Assembly: GCA_004154925.1 (NCBI GenBank)
Contig: QJNS01000381.1
Location: 1 to 49,873, forward strand
Direction: 5' to 3'
Length of the DNA stretch: 49,873 nucleotides
DNA from: Monosporascus cannonballus
Lineage: Eukaryota > Ascomycota > Sordariomycetes > Xylariales
In this document: piece after piece, positions 33,401 through 43,600 of the stretch
How the letters are laid out: every line of letters begins with the position of its first letter
Numbering within the stretch: position 1 is the stretch's first letter
Position numbers and translations under genes: made by a program
Notes under the pieces: generated by a model
Told to the model about the DNA's origin: nothing
What the model saw: the letters and a program-made list of their open reading frames with translations, nothing else
Databases searched by the model: none

Positions 33401-33757
33401 AGAGGAGGTGGCGATGTGCCCTCCGCCCCCGCCGGCGGTAAGAAGCCGGGATTCATGCCACCGACTCAGAACGTCCGAAGACCGGCGCCGGGACGGGGCG
33501 GTCCGAAGCGCATGCTGGGCTTCGTGGCAGCGCCGAAGAAGCAGGACGGCGACAATCGCGAGGATACGAAGGGTAACGACGCCTCGGCCGCGAAGTCGAA
33601 GAGCAACGCCGATTTCAAGGCCATGTTTCTCAACTCCGGAAACCAGCCGGTTGGTGGTGGTGGAAGCAGCAGGGAGGCGGAGGGGGAGCAGCAAGGAGGA
33701 AAAGGCGCAGCGGGACCTGGCGCTGCTGTAAACGGGACGAAGAACGCATCACCATAA
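30470..33757 (+). CDS. prp24: U4/U6 snRNA-associated splicing factor PRP24 (SART3 family)
   Basis: An intronless 1095-residue nuclear protein. PRP24/SART3 anneals U4 and U6 snRNAs and recycles the U4/U6 di-snRNP. Residues 1 to about 530 form the half-a-TPR (HAT) repeat array (for example VWLAYCEYFWSL, EFWNRWISIELDQL, DFWLNYYLWEMM), characteristic of the SART3-like long form rather than the short yeast Prp24. A basic linker with KRKRE and KRAKN (about 560-590) is a likely nuclear signal. Four RRMs start near 602 (SVMVTNMPP), 676 (LTLYLSNYPP), 768 (REVKVKNVDP) and 897 (TLALMNIPDT); RRM2 and RRM3 have good RNP1 motifs (RRFCYVTF, GTAYVTY). The C-terminal LSm-binding motif is present near 1011 as PKRMLGFVA. 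Frame and start are unambiguous. Confidence 0.95.
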   Translation: MANPVGEDSWLAYVEEESRHASDLEARVKVVELFKNAVNAEPGSLKVWLAYCEYFWSLFIDCQSGEAGWPEEEQMLGRELFSFDAALSLWNEGYEAIKYRLSDSHEFWNRWISIELDQLARTRTPVGVRRISHLFRDRLQIPHATWDNTSQMYSSFLSTYNNAAYESEFKEVTKIAQEAKSAYELREPHELKLSRAVRSGDEEAQKTALREYLDWEMAQVGYTENPALTVSLCLGLYSRALTGIFSFDEEIWSNYTVYLSGRHHDAKKSRVRYLLPNMLDVLQRATTHCPWCGQLWARYILAAEVVGLSFQNVEAIKHAATNTKALEKDGMTGILDMYAAWCGYLKRTAMDPSAHEDAADVAEVGLLAALEDVHLWGERLYKDTYRGDPNYRLERILIQFLTEVKGEIDQARSHWVRMSKKEVLADSYDFWLNYYLWEMMVYASTPRARSPTPATPSSKTMRVPELATNVLHSAVSRKTMDWPERLMDVYLQHCNDYEQPDALHYAMDTVYRARKRVAKRRERENAQAAAAYAAQVQAAHPPAANTMTEDATVQDSPSGSKRKREATPDDAAQGATKRAKNADVNEVDVVANEQHLKRDRENTSVMVTNMPPDVTATAIKKYFREYGHINQLNVQKEADGSSSALIEFRSTEDVKSALLRDNKYFGQSQIRVKPGTGLTLYLSNYPPSADETYIRDLFKDCGDIFSIRWPSLKYNTHRRFCYVTFRDADAAYKATQKDGNSLEGKYKLQCKYSDPAHKKHREGAVAEGREVKVKNVDPKATENDIKSVFGRYGKVATVRIITNLSGKNLGTAYVTYETKEAAESALELNDTKFKSQILHVELSKETNYKPFSTIKGDRGSTASPPASATDGDVPMPDEHDGSRGRSQGPSPQEIRARTLALMNIPDTANDARIRSVVEKHGDIVKLVLRPDHEGAIIEFADPVAVGRASLALDGFEIAPGRKIRTGNTSDLFKEKSERGGGDVPSAPAGGKKPGFMPPTQNVRRPAPGRGGPKRMLGFVAAPKKQDGDNREDTKGNDASAAKSKSNADFKAMFLNSGNQPVGGGGSSREAEGEQQGGKGAAGPGAAVNGTKNASP

Positions 33758-34823
33758 TTTTTTGTAATCACGAATATTTCTGATACCCCTGCATAAAGCA
33801 TTCCGAACGGAAGGAGAAGGAAGGAAAGAAAGAAAGATGATGTTATGGAACGGAATAGAACGGGAGGGGATGAGACGAGACCAGATGGGACGGCATGTCG
33901 CTTAGCTTTACCCTAGTTGGTCGGCAGCAACGAGTCAGCAAGACAGATGCGAAGAGTTGCAGATCCAAATTTTGGACGCCCCTGAGATGGGGACAAGCAT
34001 GAGTTAACTATGAGAAGAGGTGCGCGACCGAGAATGGATGAAACGAACCGGACGTACTCAAGAGATCAGTAGATAGCAGTAATTGTACATACTCTCGTTA
34101 CAATGGGGTCTATGCCTACCTATGTATGCAATACCTACCCGCCTATGCTCGCTTGTTAGACCGGATGATTCTATGAGAACGGATCGGGGTATAAAAGAGA
34201 AGAGGGGAGAAGAGCAGAGCAGCGCAGAGAGGAATCGATCGTTGCATACCCCGTACGCGTGTATGCATATTGTTTTATCTAATGCGCCGTCCTATCTATG
34301 TACGTGTCCGCCTACTGGATTCTCTGTCTGTCTGTCCATCTGCTTGTCGACGTGGCGGAGGCTGAGAAATCAGAACCGGCCTGCCCGTGTATGTAGTCTA
34401 CCGTGCGGAAGGCACATCGGTTCCCCTCCCCTTCGCCTCTTAGGACGGGCGGAAGGGGCGGGGCGGTCCGACGAAGAATTCGCCTCGATGAATGGACCTT
34501 ACGAGATCGATGGTTGATAGGTAGCCCCCGGCGGAGGACCGCCCATCACATCCATGTGTTCGCCATCTAGTCTGGCCCCATAGCCTCGGATGTTTCCTTC
34601 GATCTTCAAGTAAGCCCCGACCACTGCAGCAGGGCTATTGCCTATCTCGACTCCGTCTGTCACATCAACCCACCCAGCCAGGCGGACTGACGCGCGCCGA
34701 GACGGCCTAGACGACTTGCCTCCCGGCTCAGCCACCCAGCTAACTATCTAGCCAAGCCAACTGGCCAGCCGCCAAGAACGCTGACAAAGCAATCCTGCCA
34801 GCAGGATCGGAATTACCAGATGC
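33758..34823. other. Convergent 3' region between PRP24 and the DExH helicase
   Basis: About 1.07 kb between two convergent stop codons. Purine-rich tracts lie at 33810-33880. A minus-strand open frame at about 34499-34735 has no ATG start or family resemblance. No RNA gene found. Confidence 0.5.
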
Positions 34824-37800
34824 CTAAGCCAGCTTTCCACCACCACCGCCAGCATCGCCACTACCAACCGCAACGCCTCCCCCTCCGCCTGCACCACCCC
34901 CTCCTCCGATAGCGCCGGCGGAATTGCCACCACCACGATCGCGGTCCCCGAAGTCCTGGCTGAAGATGCGCTGCCAGGCGTCGAACCACTTTTCCTGCTG
35001 AGCCGTGGGCAAGCGGCTGGGCACCCTGAAGGCGCGCGTCAGCAGCTCGCGCAGGCGGGCGCGCAGCACCTTGAGCACGAGCGCCGTCTTGGCGTCGGGC
35101 ACGCTGAAGCGCGCTCGGTTGCCGTCGAGAACGATGACACCCGCGTACATCTGTTATGTTTGCGAAAGGGGGCGCCGTTAGTAATGTACTTAATTTTGCG
35201 GCTTCGATATGGCTTGAGGTTGAGGCATTGAGGAGGGGTAAATTAGGGGGTTTGTAAGTTCGGCGAATGTGTTAGACGGGGAAGGTGGAACTGGAGAGGG
35301 AAGAGAGATGATGTGCGGCTGTAGATCAAGGGGAAGGCTGGTCCGACGTACATCGATGCGCGCGTCGCCGCAGAGCAGCGCGAGCGGGAAGCCCTCGACG
35401 GCGGTAGTTTCGTGGGCATTCAAGAATCTGATAAGCGCAATCGAATCAGTACACCACTCCTAACCCATTCTCCCACGACCGGACGAAAGGCCTCAGTAAT
35501 CAGCTACTTACTGTTTGGATTGCATGATATGGTAATAAGAGAGCCACTTCAGCTCCATGTGACCCTTGTTGACACTCGAGGGATGCAGGCTGATGCTCTG
35601 ATTATTACCAACGTTGCGGAAGCCCTTGTTCTCGCGCACGAGGAGCTTGGGATAGAAGCTCCAGGCGATGACGGACGAGCTGATGACGTCGTTATCGCTG
35701 TTGGTGTTGACACGCTGCGGTAGTTCGTAAAACTGCCGGCGCCGGCTCGAGTACCGCAGACGGTTGAGCGTGCGCCGCTCTTCGTCGGTCAGCTGCAGGA
35801 AACCGGAGTCTACGAGCGAGACAAGTAGCTGCCCTTTTAGATCCTCGATGTTCGACAGCGTCTGGGGCGACAGGAAGTTCTTCTTGCAGTACTGGAAGTC
35901 GTGGCCCGATGTCTGACAGACCTTCTTCCATCCCAGATATGCGTTGTACACTGTCAGCAGATCGGAGTCCCCTCTCCTATATGCCTTGCGCGCCTGGTCC
36001 GCTTGGGTGCGCTGGCCGAATGGTGCGGAGAACGGCGACTTCGACGATAAGATTGCGGCTACAGTGATAGCCATATCCAAGCACTTGAATATGGTGCCTT
36101 GCAGGATCAGTTTGCCAAGGAACACGTCAAGTGGCAGCCGTGCGAGCTGGTAACCAAGGGGGGTGAGCTCTTCGGAGGCGGAAAGAGCTCGCACGTCGAC
36201 GAGCGCATCGACGGCTCGTCTGATATTCTTGGCAGAGGGGGGATCCAGGGCATCTCCGAGAGTCTCCTCAATGCCCCCGATCTTGCAGATCTTGACGCGG
36301 ATGGCCAGATCTTGTAGGGAAAGCCTCAGCATCTCAGGTGTTTGTTGATCACTCAAGAGTTTATCGTGGCGATACTTAGTGAACATATGGAAGCAAAGAC
36401 CTTCCTGTACACGACCCGCACGACCACGTCGCTGTTTAGCGTTCGCCCTCGAGATGAACGTGTCAATAAGTCGCGATAGTTGCCTCCTCTCGTCAAATCG
36501 CATCTCACGGTGCTTCCCTGTATCGATAACGCACGTAACATCCGGAATGGTGATACCCGTCTCTGCGATATTTGTCGCTAGCATAATCTTCCTAAATCCC
36601 TGAGGGGGGATGAGGAAGGCCCGTTCCTGATCCTCGGTGGCTATGGTCGAGTGCAATGGAAATACCTCCCAATTCCTCTGGAAGAAAGGATCCCCGAGTA
36701 GGAAGTCGTTGAGCGATCGGATTTCTGCAATACCTGGAAGAAACACTAGTATTGCCTTGCTATAGTTGATATAAGTTGGGTCAGTTGAGATTTGACGGAT
36801 CAGCTGGACGATAAGATCGTATTCTATCTGGTATTCGTCAATTTGAGAAAGGGTGTTCCGGGTCTTCGCCGAGTATTGTCGCAATTCCTTCGCAGCTTCT
36901 GTGACGGACGAAGGGTCATCATCCGTCTCGGCTGGGTCATCATCCAGATCCGTCATTTTCTCGTGGTTCCGCTGGTCCAGCGTGTAGCCAGTGGCCTCTA
37001 TAGCATCTTCGAGATACTTAACTTGCACCGGAAACGTGCGACCGGGTACGTTCAGAATGGGTGCACCACCCAAGTATTTCGAGAACTTCTCAGTGTCCAC
37101 AGTAGCTGACATGAGGACCACCTTCAGGTCCTTCCGCCGCAGGAGGAGCTTCTTGAGAACAATGAGCAAAAAGTCAGAATCGATCGAACGTTCATGAACC
37201 TCATCAAGAACCAGATGAGTAATCTCACGAAGCTCGTTAGACCCCTCGAGCATCCGCATGACGATACCCGTAGTGGCATATACAAGCCGAGCCTCCTTGG
37301 ACGTATTGGCTTCAAGACGAATAGAATAGCCAACAAGGGACCTTGAAGTACCAATATCGCCTCTTCCTTCTCCAAGCTCCTCGCTGACTCGGCGGGCGAG
37401 CGAGATGGCAGAGATTCGCCGAGGCTCTGTGCAATAAATCTTGCAATGGCGCCCCAGACTCAGCTGGTGTTCTAACAGGAACGACGGCACCTGAGTACTC
37501 TTGCCACTTTTCATTACGATTAGCCGACGCGCTCGGGTGCTTGCGAGGTCGAAAGCGTACTTACCATCCGGTTTCACCGCAGATAATGACGACCTGTTCC
37601 TGCTCAACGGCACCCAGTACTTGTTCTCGAAACTGCCACATTGGGAGCTGCATCCTAGATTGCTAAATATATAAAAAAATAAGGCGTAAGTTTTCTTATA
37701 TATCTGGAGGTCGAAGAAGTGAGACGTACCAGCATTGCCTGGAACTTCGGGGTGCTCGCTTTCTCGGCCCAAATCTTTTGATAGTAATCTGGTTCTGGTA

Positions 37801-39890
37801 TGCTACGGTTCCCTCTGTCCAAAGCGGACTCATCTGCCGTGTCATTCGTGTTACGCTGCGCTGCGCGACCTCTGAAAGCTCCTTGTAATAGCACGCCGTC
37901 CTCTAGTTCCTGGTCTTGCTTCCGTCGTACCATAGCACGAAGACCTCTGATAGTTTCGCGGTCTGCGGCATCTTCTTGAGCCTTTTTTTCTTCGACAAGT
38001 TCCGACCAGAGATCTCTCCAGACAGCGGGTAGCCTCAAAAAGACCTTGCCTTCCTTGGTAGAGCCGAATATGGAAAACAAAGCCACAGTGGCGACATAAG
38101 CTTCGGATTGCTTTGGATCAGGAGTTGCGATTGAAGTCATCTTGAACACGAATTGTAGGGGGTGGAAAGCGGATTCGATGTGAGCGATGTTAGGAGACGC
38201 AAAGCCTTCTTGGGATTTTGACCAGAATATATTTACCATGTGGCGATTTGAGTGCGGGTTGTCGGACACGAGTTTGTATGCAATTTTAACTGACGAGTCC
38301 CTAGAACTAGATTAGAAACATAGATCGTAGGCGCCGAAAATTCTGAATACCTTGATCGGCATGCCTCCTCCAAGGCACGCATGGGGTTGACGCCGCTCCA
38401 TTTTCCAAAGTCACGTACGTAGATCTTGACACCATCTGCCCCATTGATAACCGTATTCGTCTTTCCTGTAGCTGTATCAACCTCTTGCGTTGGAAGACTT
38501 GCAAACAGGTCAGCCAGCATCTGATCGTCTTCGTCATCATCCTGCTGGAGAATCTCAGCGGCGATTCGTTCTGCTTCCTTGGCGATGTCATCCTCCTCTA
38601 GCTCTGCTTCGTCTTTCTGGGCGGGCTCGTGTTGGGGGTTTTCCTCTTCAGCCTGCTGCTTCTTGGCAGCTGCAAATTCCCTCTCCAAGTTAATGCGGTC
38701 AGCTCGCCACTTCTGATCGGCTAGGTGCTTGTCGAATAGGACATCCTGCTCGATGCGGTCAATCTTGGCTAATAACTTCGCTTCCTCTAAATCATCAGAA
38801 TCATTGTCTCCGGATGGTTGCTTTGCAGGCCTCGCCTTGAAATTCCCCTGTCTCGGCCGTTGAATCTGAAAAAGTTTGGCCTTAGTCTCAAGGTAAGCCG
38901 GAATAAGATCGTCAGGCTCAATGTCCTCAGTGCAAGTCATAACAAGTTTTTTTGGCGAAGCTGTGCGTGAGGAACGTAAACTTGTAGACCGATTCTTTCG
39001 ATCGTTCAATTTGGATGGGCCATTTGGTTCGAGGAGATGTGGCGTGTTTGCCCCTGACGGCAGGGGACTGTCAAAGGGGGATTCTATGGTATTCAAGTTA
39101 GAATATTTCGACATACGCGATGTGCGGCTCCCATACCTATTTGAGGCCTCACGGTCCTACTTCTATAGTCATAATCACGAAACTCGTCTCGTGTACATTC
39201 CCGCGCAAGCCAGTCCAGAGCTTCTTCCAGGCCCCAGATGCCGTCTTTGGTTGTCACAGGGATATTGGAGGCGATCTCCAGCAAGTACTGTAAGACACCT
39301 TTTACCCTCTCTTCGGGGAAGGAGACGCTTTTTAACGTCTGCTCCAAGGTCCATAATTTAATGACCAGGTCTTCCTCGGGAAGGGCTTTCCCAGCAGCGG
39401 TTCCCTCAGGTAATAATGACGAAGTGAAAAAGCGACCCTCGGCCTGAATGAGGTCCAGGATGTGGTCCATAAGCTCTTGGGGCAACCATTTTCTGGTATT
39501 GACCGATTCTGCTTGTCCCCGAAGCAGACGTCGGTCTGTCTCGAGTCTAGACTTCTGACGCTGAGCATCCCTTTTCACTTTCTGTGCATGTTTCTTGACC
39601 AAAAGCTGAAGTTCAGATTCCAATAACTGCCTCTCGAACTCTTCCGGAGACAGTTCTTCCTTCTGCTGTGAAGCATTCCGAGCACCTTGGGGCTGAACTT
39701 TAGCATCTTTAGTTGACGACGATGTGGGCACACCAGGTTTGTCCCCTGGTGCAGCTGTTGTTACTTCAGAGGTGTTTGCCGATGCAGACTCAGTATTCTC
39801 AGCTCGGGGTTTAGATGCAATGGACGTAGTAGCAAATCCTCGGGCTGGATTAGCAGCTGGCTTGGTCTTCTTCTTTTTCGCCCCAGCCAT
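34824..39890 (-). CDS. DExH-box ATP-dependent RNA helicase, DHX29/DHX57 group
   Basis: Seven exons on the minus strand: 39890-39137, 39083-38351, 38300-37730, 37662-37565, 37506-35512, 35427-35352 and 35150-34824. The six introns (50 to ~200 nt) are in phase and give 1517 residues. The long N-terminus is lysine-rich, then Ser/Thr-rich and acidic, with a domain at about 475-600 (GVNPMRALEEACRSRDSSVK, FHPLQFVFKMTSIA) shared by DHX29/DHX57-like helicases. The helicase motifs are intact: I GETGCGKST (715-723, with its Cys codon split by an intron), II DEVH (820-823), III SAT (852-854), VI QRRGRAGR (about 1075). HA2 and OB-fold regions follow (LTPLGYQLARLPLDVFLGKL; CGDARIDMYAGVIVLDG). DHX29 unwinds structured mRNA leaders on 43S complexes; assignment between DHX29 and DHX57 is not secure. 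The C-terminus is a Gly-rich tail. It is divergent from GCN1. Confidence 0.93.
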
Positions 39891-40627
39891 GTTACTACGG
39901 CGAGAGTGTGTCCAAAAGGCGAATATAATTAACTGGTTCGGTGGGAGTTGAACGAAGATAGGATACCCCAGGTAGGTAGGTTGGTAGGTAGGTGCATGAG
40001 CCTAGCCTCAGATGGCGGAAGTGGGATGCTCTCTCTGGTGGGGGGCCGCGATTCTGACGCACATGTATATGTATGTAGAGCTCCAAGTGTGGCTTCTGGT
40101 GTCGTCGAGGCCCTTGGAGGAGGGACTGGAGCGGCTGGAGGGGTGGAGGGGTGGAGGGGTCCTCATTAGCAAAGGTTTTCAGGCACCGAAAACTTTGTTA
40201 GGCTTTTGGGAATATTTCCTCCGCGTGGAAATGTGGAAATATCCAGGTTGCCAGTGAACCTACAGTGGTATTCGTAAGTAGGTACATGCCTACATGTAGC
40301 GTTATGAGTACTGTAAATACGAGTCGGGCTCGCGCCGAAAAGCTGGAAGCTCGGCGTTTTGGTCCGCCGCCTGCCGATTCATCCACAGCGGCCAAAAGAT
40401 GCGGAACGGGCAACCAACCTGGAAAGTGTAATACACAAGTAAATAACTTCAACCTACCAACCTAGGTGACTGCCCAGGTGCTATTGGTACTTGAAAAAAG
40501 AAGCGCATATCCGAATTTGAGGGGACACACGGGAATTTCACTTATACCCAGTGTGTATCCCTGACTGCATTCCACCCTGATCCTTCTCCCATGATAATGT
40601 CCATAGACGTTCCCTCCGACAACCGAA
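39891..40627. promoter_or_regulatory. Divergent promoter of the DExH helicase and GCN1
   Basis: About 740 bp between two divergent start codons, so it must hold both promoters. It contains GTAGG microsatellite units (39971-39993) and three GGAGGGGT units (40137-40160). A short upstream ORF lies at its GCN1 end. Confidence 0.6.
39971..39993. repeat. GGTAGGTA microsatellite
   Basis: GGTAGGTAGGTT followed by GGTAGGTAGGTG, a short tandem array in the helicase/GCN1 promoter. It is the complement of the TACC repeats found elsewhere in the window. Confidence 0.7.
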
Positions 40628-40635
40628 ATGACTGA
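40591..40635 (+). promoter_or_regulatory. Upstream ORF overlapping the GCN1 start codon
   Basis: ATG at 40591 (with a second in-frame ATG at 40597) opens a 14-codon frame that ends at TGA 40633-40635. The GCN1 ATG at 40628 sits inside its last codons, in a different frame. A ribosome starting at the first ATG would pass the GCN1 start and stop 3 bases after it. Whether it is used depends on the transcript start and ATG context. Confidence 0.5.
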
Positions 40636-43600
40636 AGCCGTCGCGAACGGTGCCCCTCAAACAGGCCTCGATTATGCAGCAATCAAGGCTGCCCTTTCGT
40701 CCTCTTCCCCAAAGGTGAGGATATCACAGCTGAGAGCAATTGACGAGAAACTGAAGTCTCAAAGTGAGTATGACTTGGAATTTACATGCAACGAACATGA
40801 GAACCAAACGTGATGGTGCTGCCTTGCAGGCGTCTGTGACATGGAATGGGAACGCATGCTAATCTTCGTTTCTTCGCACATAGCCCTTGATCAGTCGGCT
40901 ATACCTATTCTCTCCAAGTTCCTATTTGGCACCTACGCCTCCTATACCGACCGTCCGTCTAGGAGGGCCGTTCAGACATGTCTGGCTTCTGTCTTCGATA
41001 CTTCTGACGACCCAAAACTGTTAACGCCCTTAATCTCCGCTTTGCGCCAGGAGTCCCAGAAGCCCGGCATCGCTCCTAACAACGCCTTTGTCCTGGTCGA
41101 GTGGTGCTCTATTCTTCTTATCGGTCTGGCTGGCTCGCCGTTGTGGGACAAGTTTGGGCTCGACATCATCCATGCTGACGCTGCTGCTCTCGAAAAGTGT
41201 CTTCAGTCAGCGCCGAGGACCAGTCTCTCTCAGTCGGCTTTGGTTGTCACCCGTCGCGGGCTACGAGCTGCATTCTGGAAAGGGGGTCTGAGGGAGAAGG
41301 TCATCCAGGATGCTGTGGAAGCCCTCACTGCCAAGGGCGCCCAGCCTACTGCGAGACATGCCCCCTTCCTAGGCGTCATAGCAGGCGTGTGTTCTCGCCA
41401 TGCCCAGGCCAAGGATGTTCTCGCAGCCAGGAAACCCGACTATTTCACTTTCTTCACCAGAGAAATCATAGGGTCCCGCACGCCTGTTCCAGACCACATA
41501 ACAACTGGTCTTCGCGACTTCTTCTCGGACTTCGTTACCGCCGAAGACCTCGAGAAGAGTGCCATACCTCCAGTTGAGAAAGGTCTCCTACGGGCTCCTG
41601 AAGTCGTTCTTACGGTTGTGGCACCTCTGCTTAGCACCTTGTCGAAGGATATAGATCTGTCACAGACGCTCGGTGGCCATCTCCTCAGACCTTTACTCTC
41701 CAACGTTAAGTCCACCAATGCGTCGGTCCGTGCCGGCGTGTTGGCCGTCTTCAAGTCCGCATGTGCTAGGAGCCATGACTCCAAAATTCTGGAGCAGGTT
41801 TCCGAAGAGGTTCTGAGCCCTCTTAAGTCTGGGAAACTGGCTTCGGTTGATCATCGCATTCTCCACGCAGAGATGCTGGGAAGTTTACCGCTAACCAACG
41901 AAATTTCGGTAAAGACAGTCACAGGCCTGGCGCCAGTTGCGGCGAAAGAAGGGAACGAAGGAGCCCTGGGTGCAGAGATACACGCGCTTGCTCGAGCCGC
42001 CATTCACTTACTGAGTGATGGCAGTGACCTACCGAAACCCGTGGTCGATGCGTTTGTAAAAGGCATCGCAGACAAAAAAATACCGTCGCGCCGGTTATGG
42101 CTGCTTCAGACGGGAGAGATTTTAGGTTCCTTTGCCGAAAGCGCGCAGGCCCCGGAGAAGAACGTGGCCCAGTTCGCCGAGTCCGTCGCCGCTCCCATGG
42201 CTGAGACTTGGGCCGAGGCCATCAAAAATCCTTCCGCAGCAGCTCAAAGTGGCCTGGTTGTGGGTGCTTATGTCTTCGCGGTCTTGTCGTATCAGATATT
42301 GGCCAAGGTCGATAGTCCCACTTGTAAAGCGGCGCTCAAAAAAGCCGCTGTCTCCAAGGAGAGCCTTGTAGCCGAACCGAAACCATCATACCTCCTGAAT
42401 CACCGAGTTTATGGGCGCTTATCAAATGAAGATGACTCGCGGTGGTTCCTCCGAACACTTGCGGCTGTATTTGATGATGTAGCCAAGTCTTCGGAGAATG
42501 TGCAAGTCGCATGGTCTCAAGCGCTCATCTATCTCGTCTCATCCCCTTTGACCCCCCCGAGGATACGCAAGGAGGCGTGCGAGACTACGTCGAAGTTATA
42601 CGCTCGCAATCCCTATATCATCTCCGGAATTGTCGTCAATGGCCTGTGGCAATGGATCGAGTCCTCAGACCTTGCTGATAAGGACAGCGTCGCTGCAGCC
42701 GCCAAGTTTGAGAGAAGCCACTTACATTCGGTGTTGCGGTCTATTTGTCTCGATGCGGATGGCTTGGGACAACTTGGCGTTGAGATGCGAGATCACGATG
42801 GCATTGAGAAACAGATGTGTTCTCTTCTCGTTATCTCGCGGGATGATCTGATACCAAGGTCTAGCTGGATAGAGCTGTGTCTGCGGGCGGGCGTGGATCC
42901 CGGGACTTTGGCCAAGAAATACGAGGAAGATTTGATTCAACAAGTGATAGACAAGACAAGTCCCAGCCAAAAGGTAAGTGTTGGTCGACCGATGGTCCAC
43001 AGGACCAAGCTAATATATCTATAGTCAAGCCTAGTCAAGAGTGCTGCGTGCAAGGCCGCAGCTGACCTTGCATTTGTAGCACCAGAAATTATGACTCCGA
43101 GGATAATTGAGCTTGTGCGAGTAGACCTAGCGACTACGGACCTCACAGAGATCGGCCCGGTAGAGGCAGCCATATTCCGTACTCCTGAAGGCACGGCTTT
43201 CATCGACGTCCTTGCAAAAAAACAGGCTCTGCCCAACAAGAACAGCAAGGACTACGATACTCTGAAATGGGAAGAGGAACTTCGGAGTCAATTGGCGCAG
43301 AAAAAGGGGACACAGAAGAAGCTGACAGCTGATGAGCAAGCCAAAGTCAACGCCCAGCTCAAAAAGGAGTCCGAAATTCGGCGGTCGGTTCAGCAGATCG
43401 AAGCGAGGCTCATGCGTGGTATAGGGATTATCAAGAGCCTCACAACGGGCCCACCAACTGAGGCGAACTTATGGATGGGACCCTGTATCGGCGCTCTGCT
43501 AGAAGCCATAGAGGCGGGCGCCTGCCTTATCACAGGTGATGCTGCCCCGTTGGCGTATTTGGCGTGCTCGAATAGAGTGACGAGCCGACTAGGGCCGATC

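Noticed and set aside
34499..34735. Minus-strand open frame just downstream of the helicase
   Set aside because: It has no ATG start and sits after the helicase stop codon; no splice signal links it to the upstream exon.
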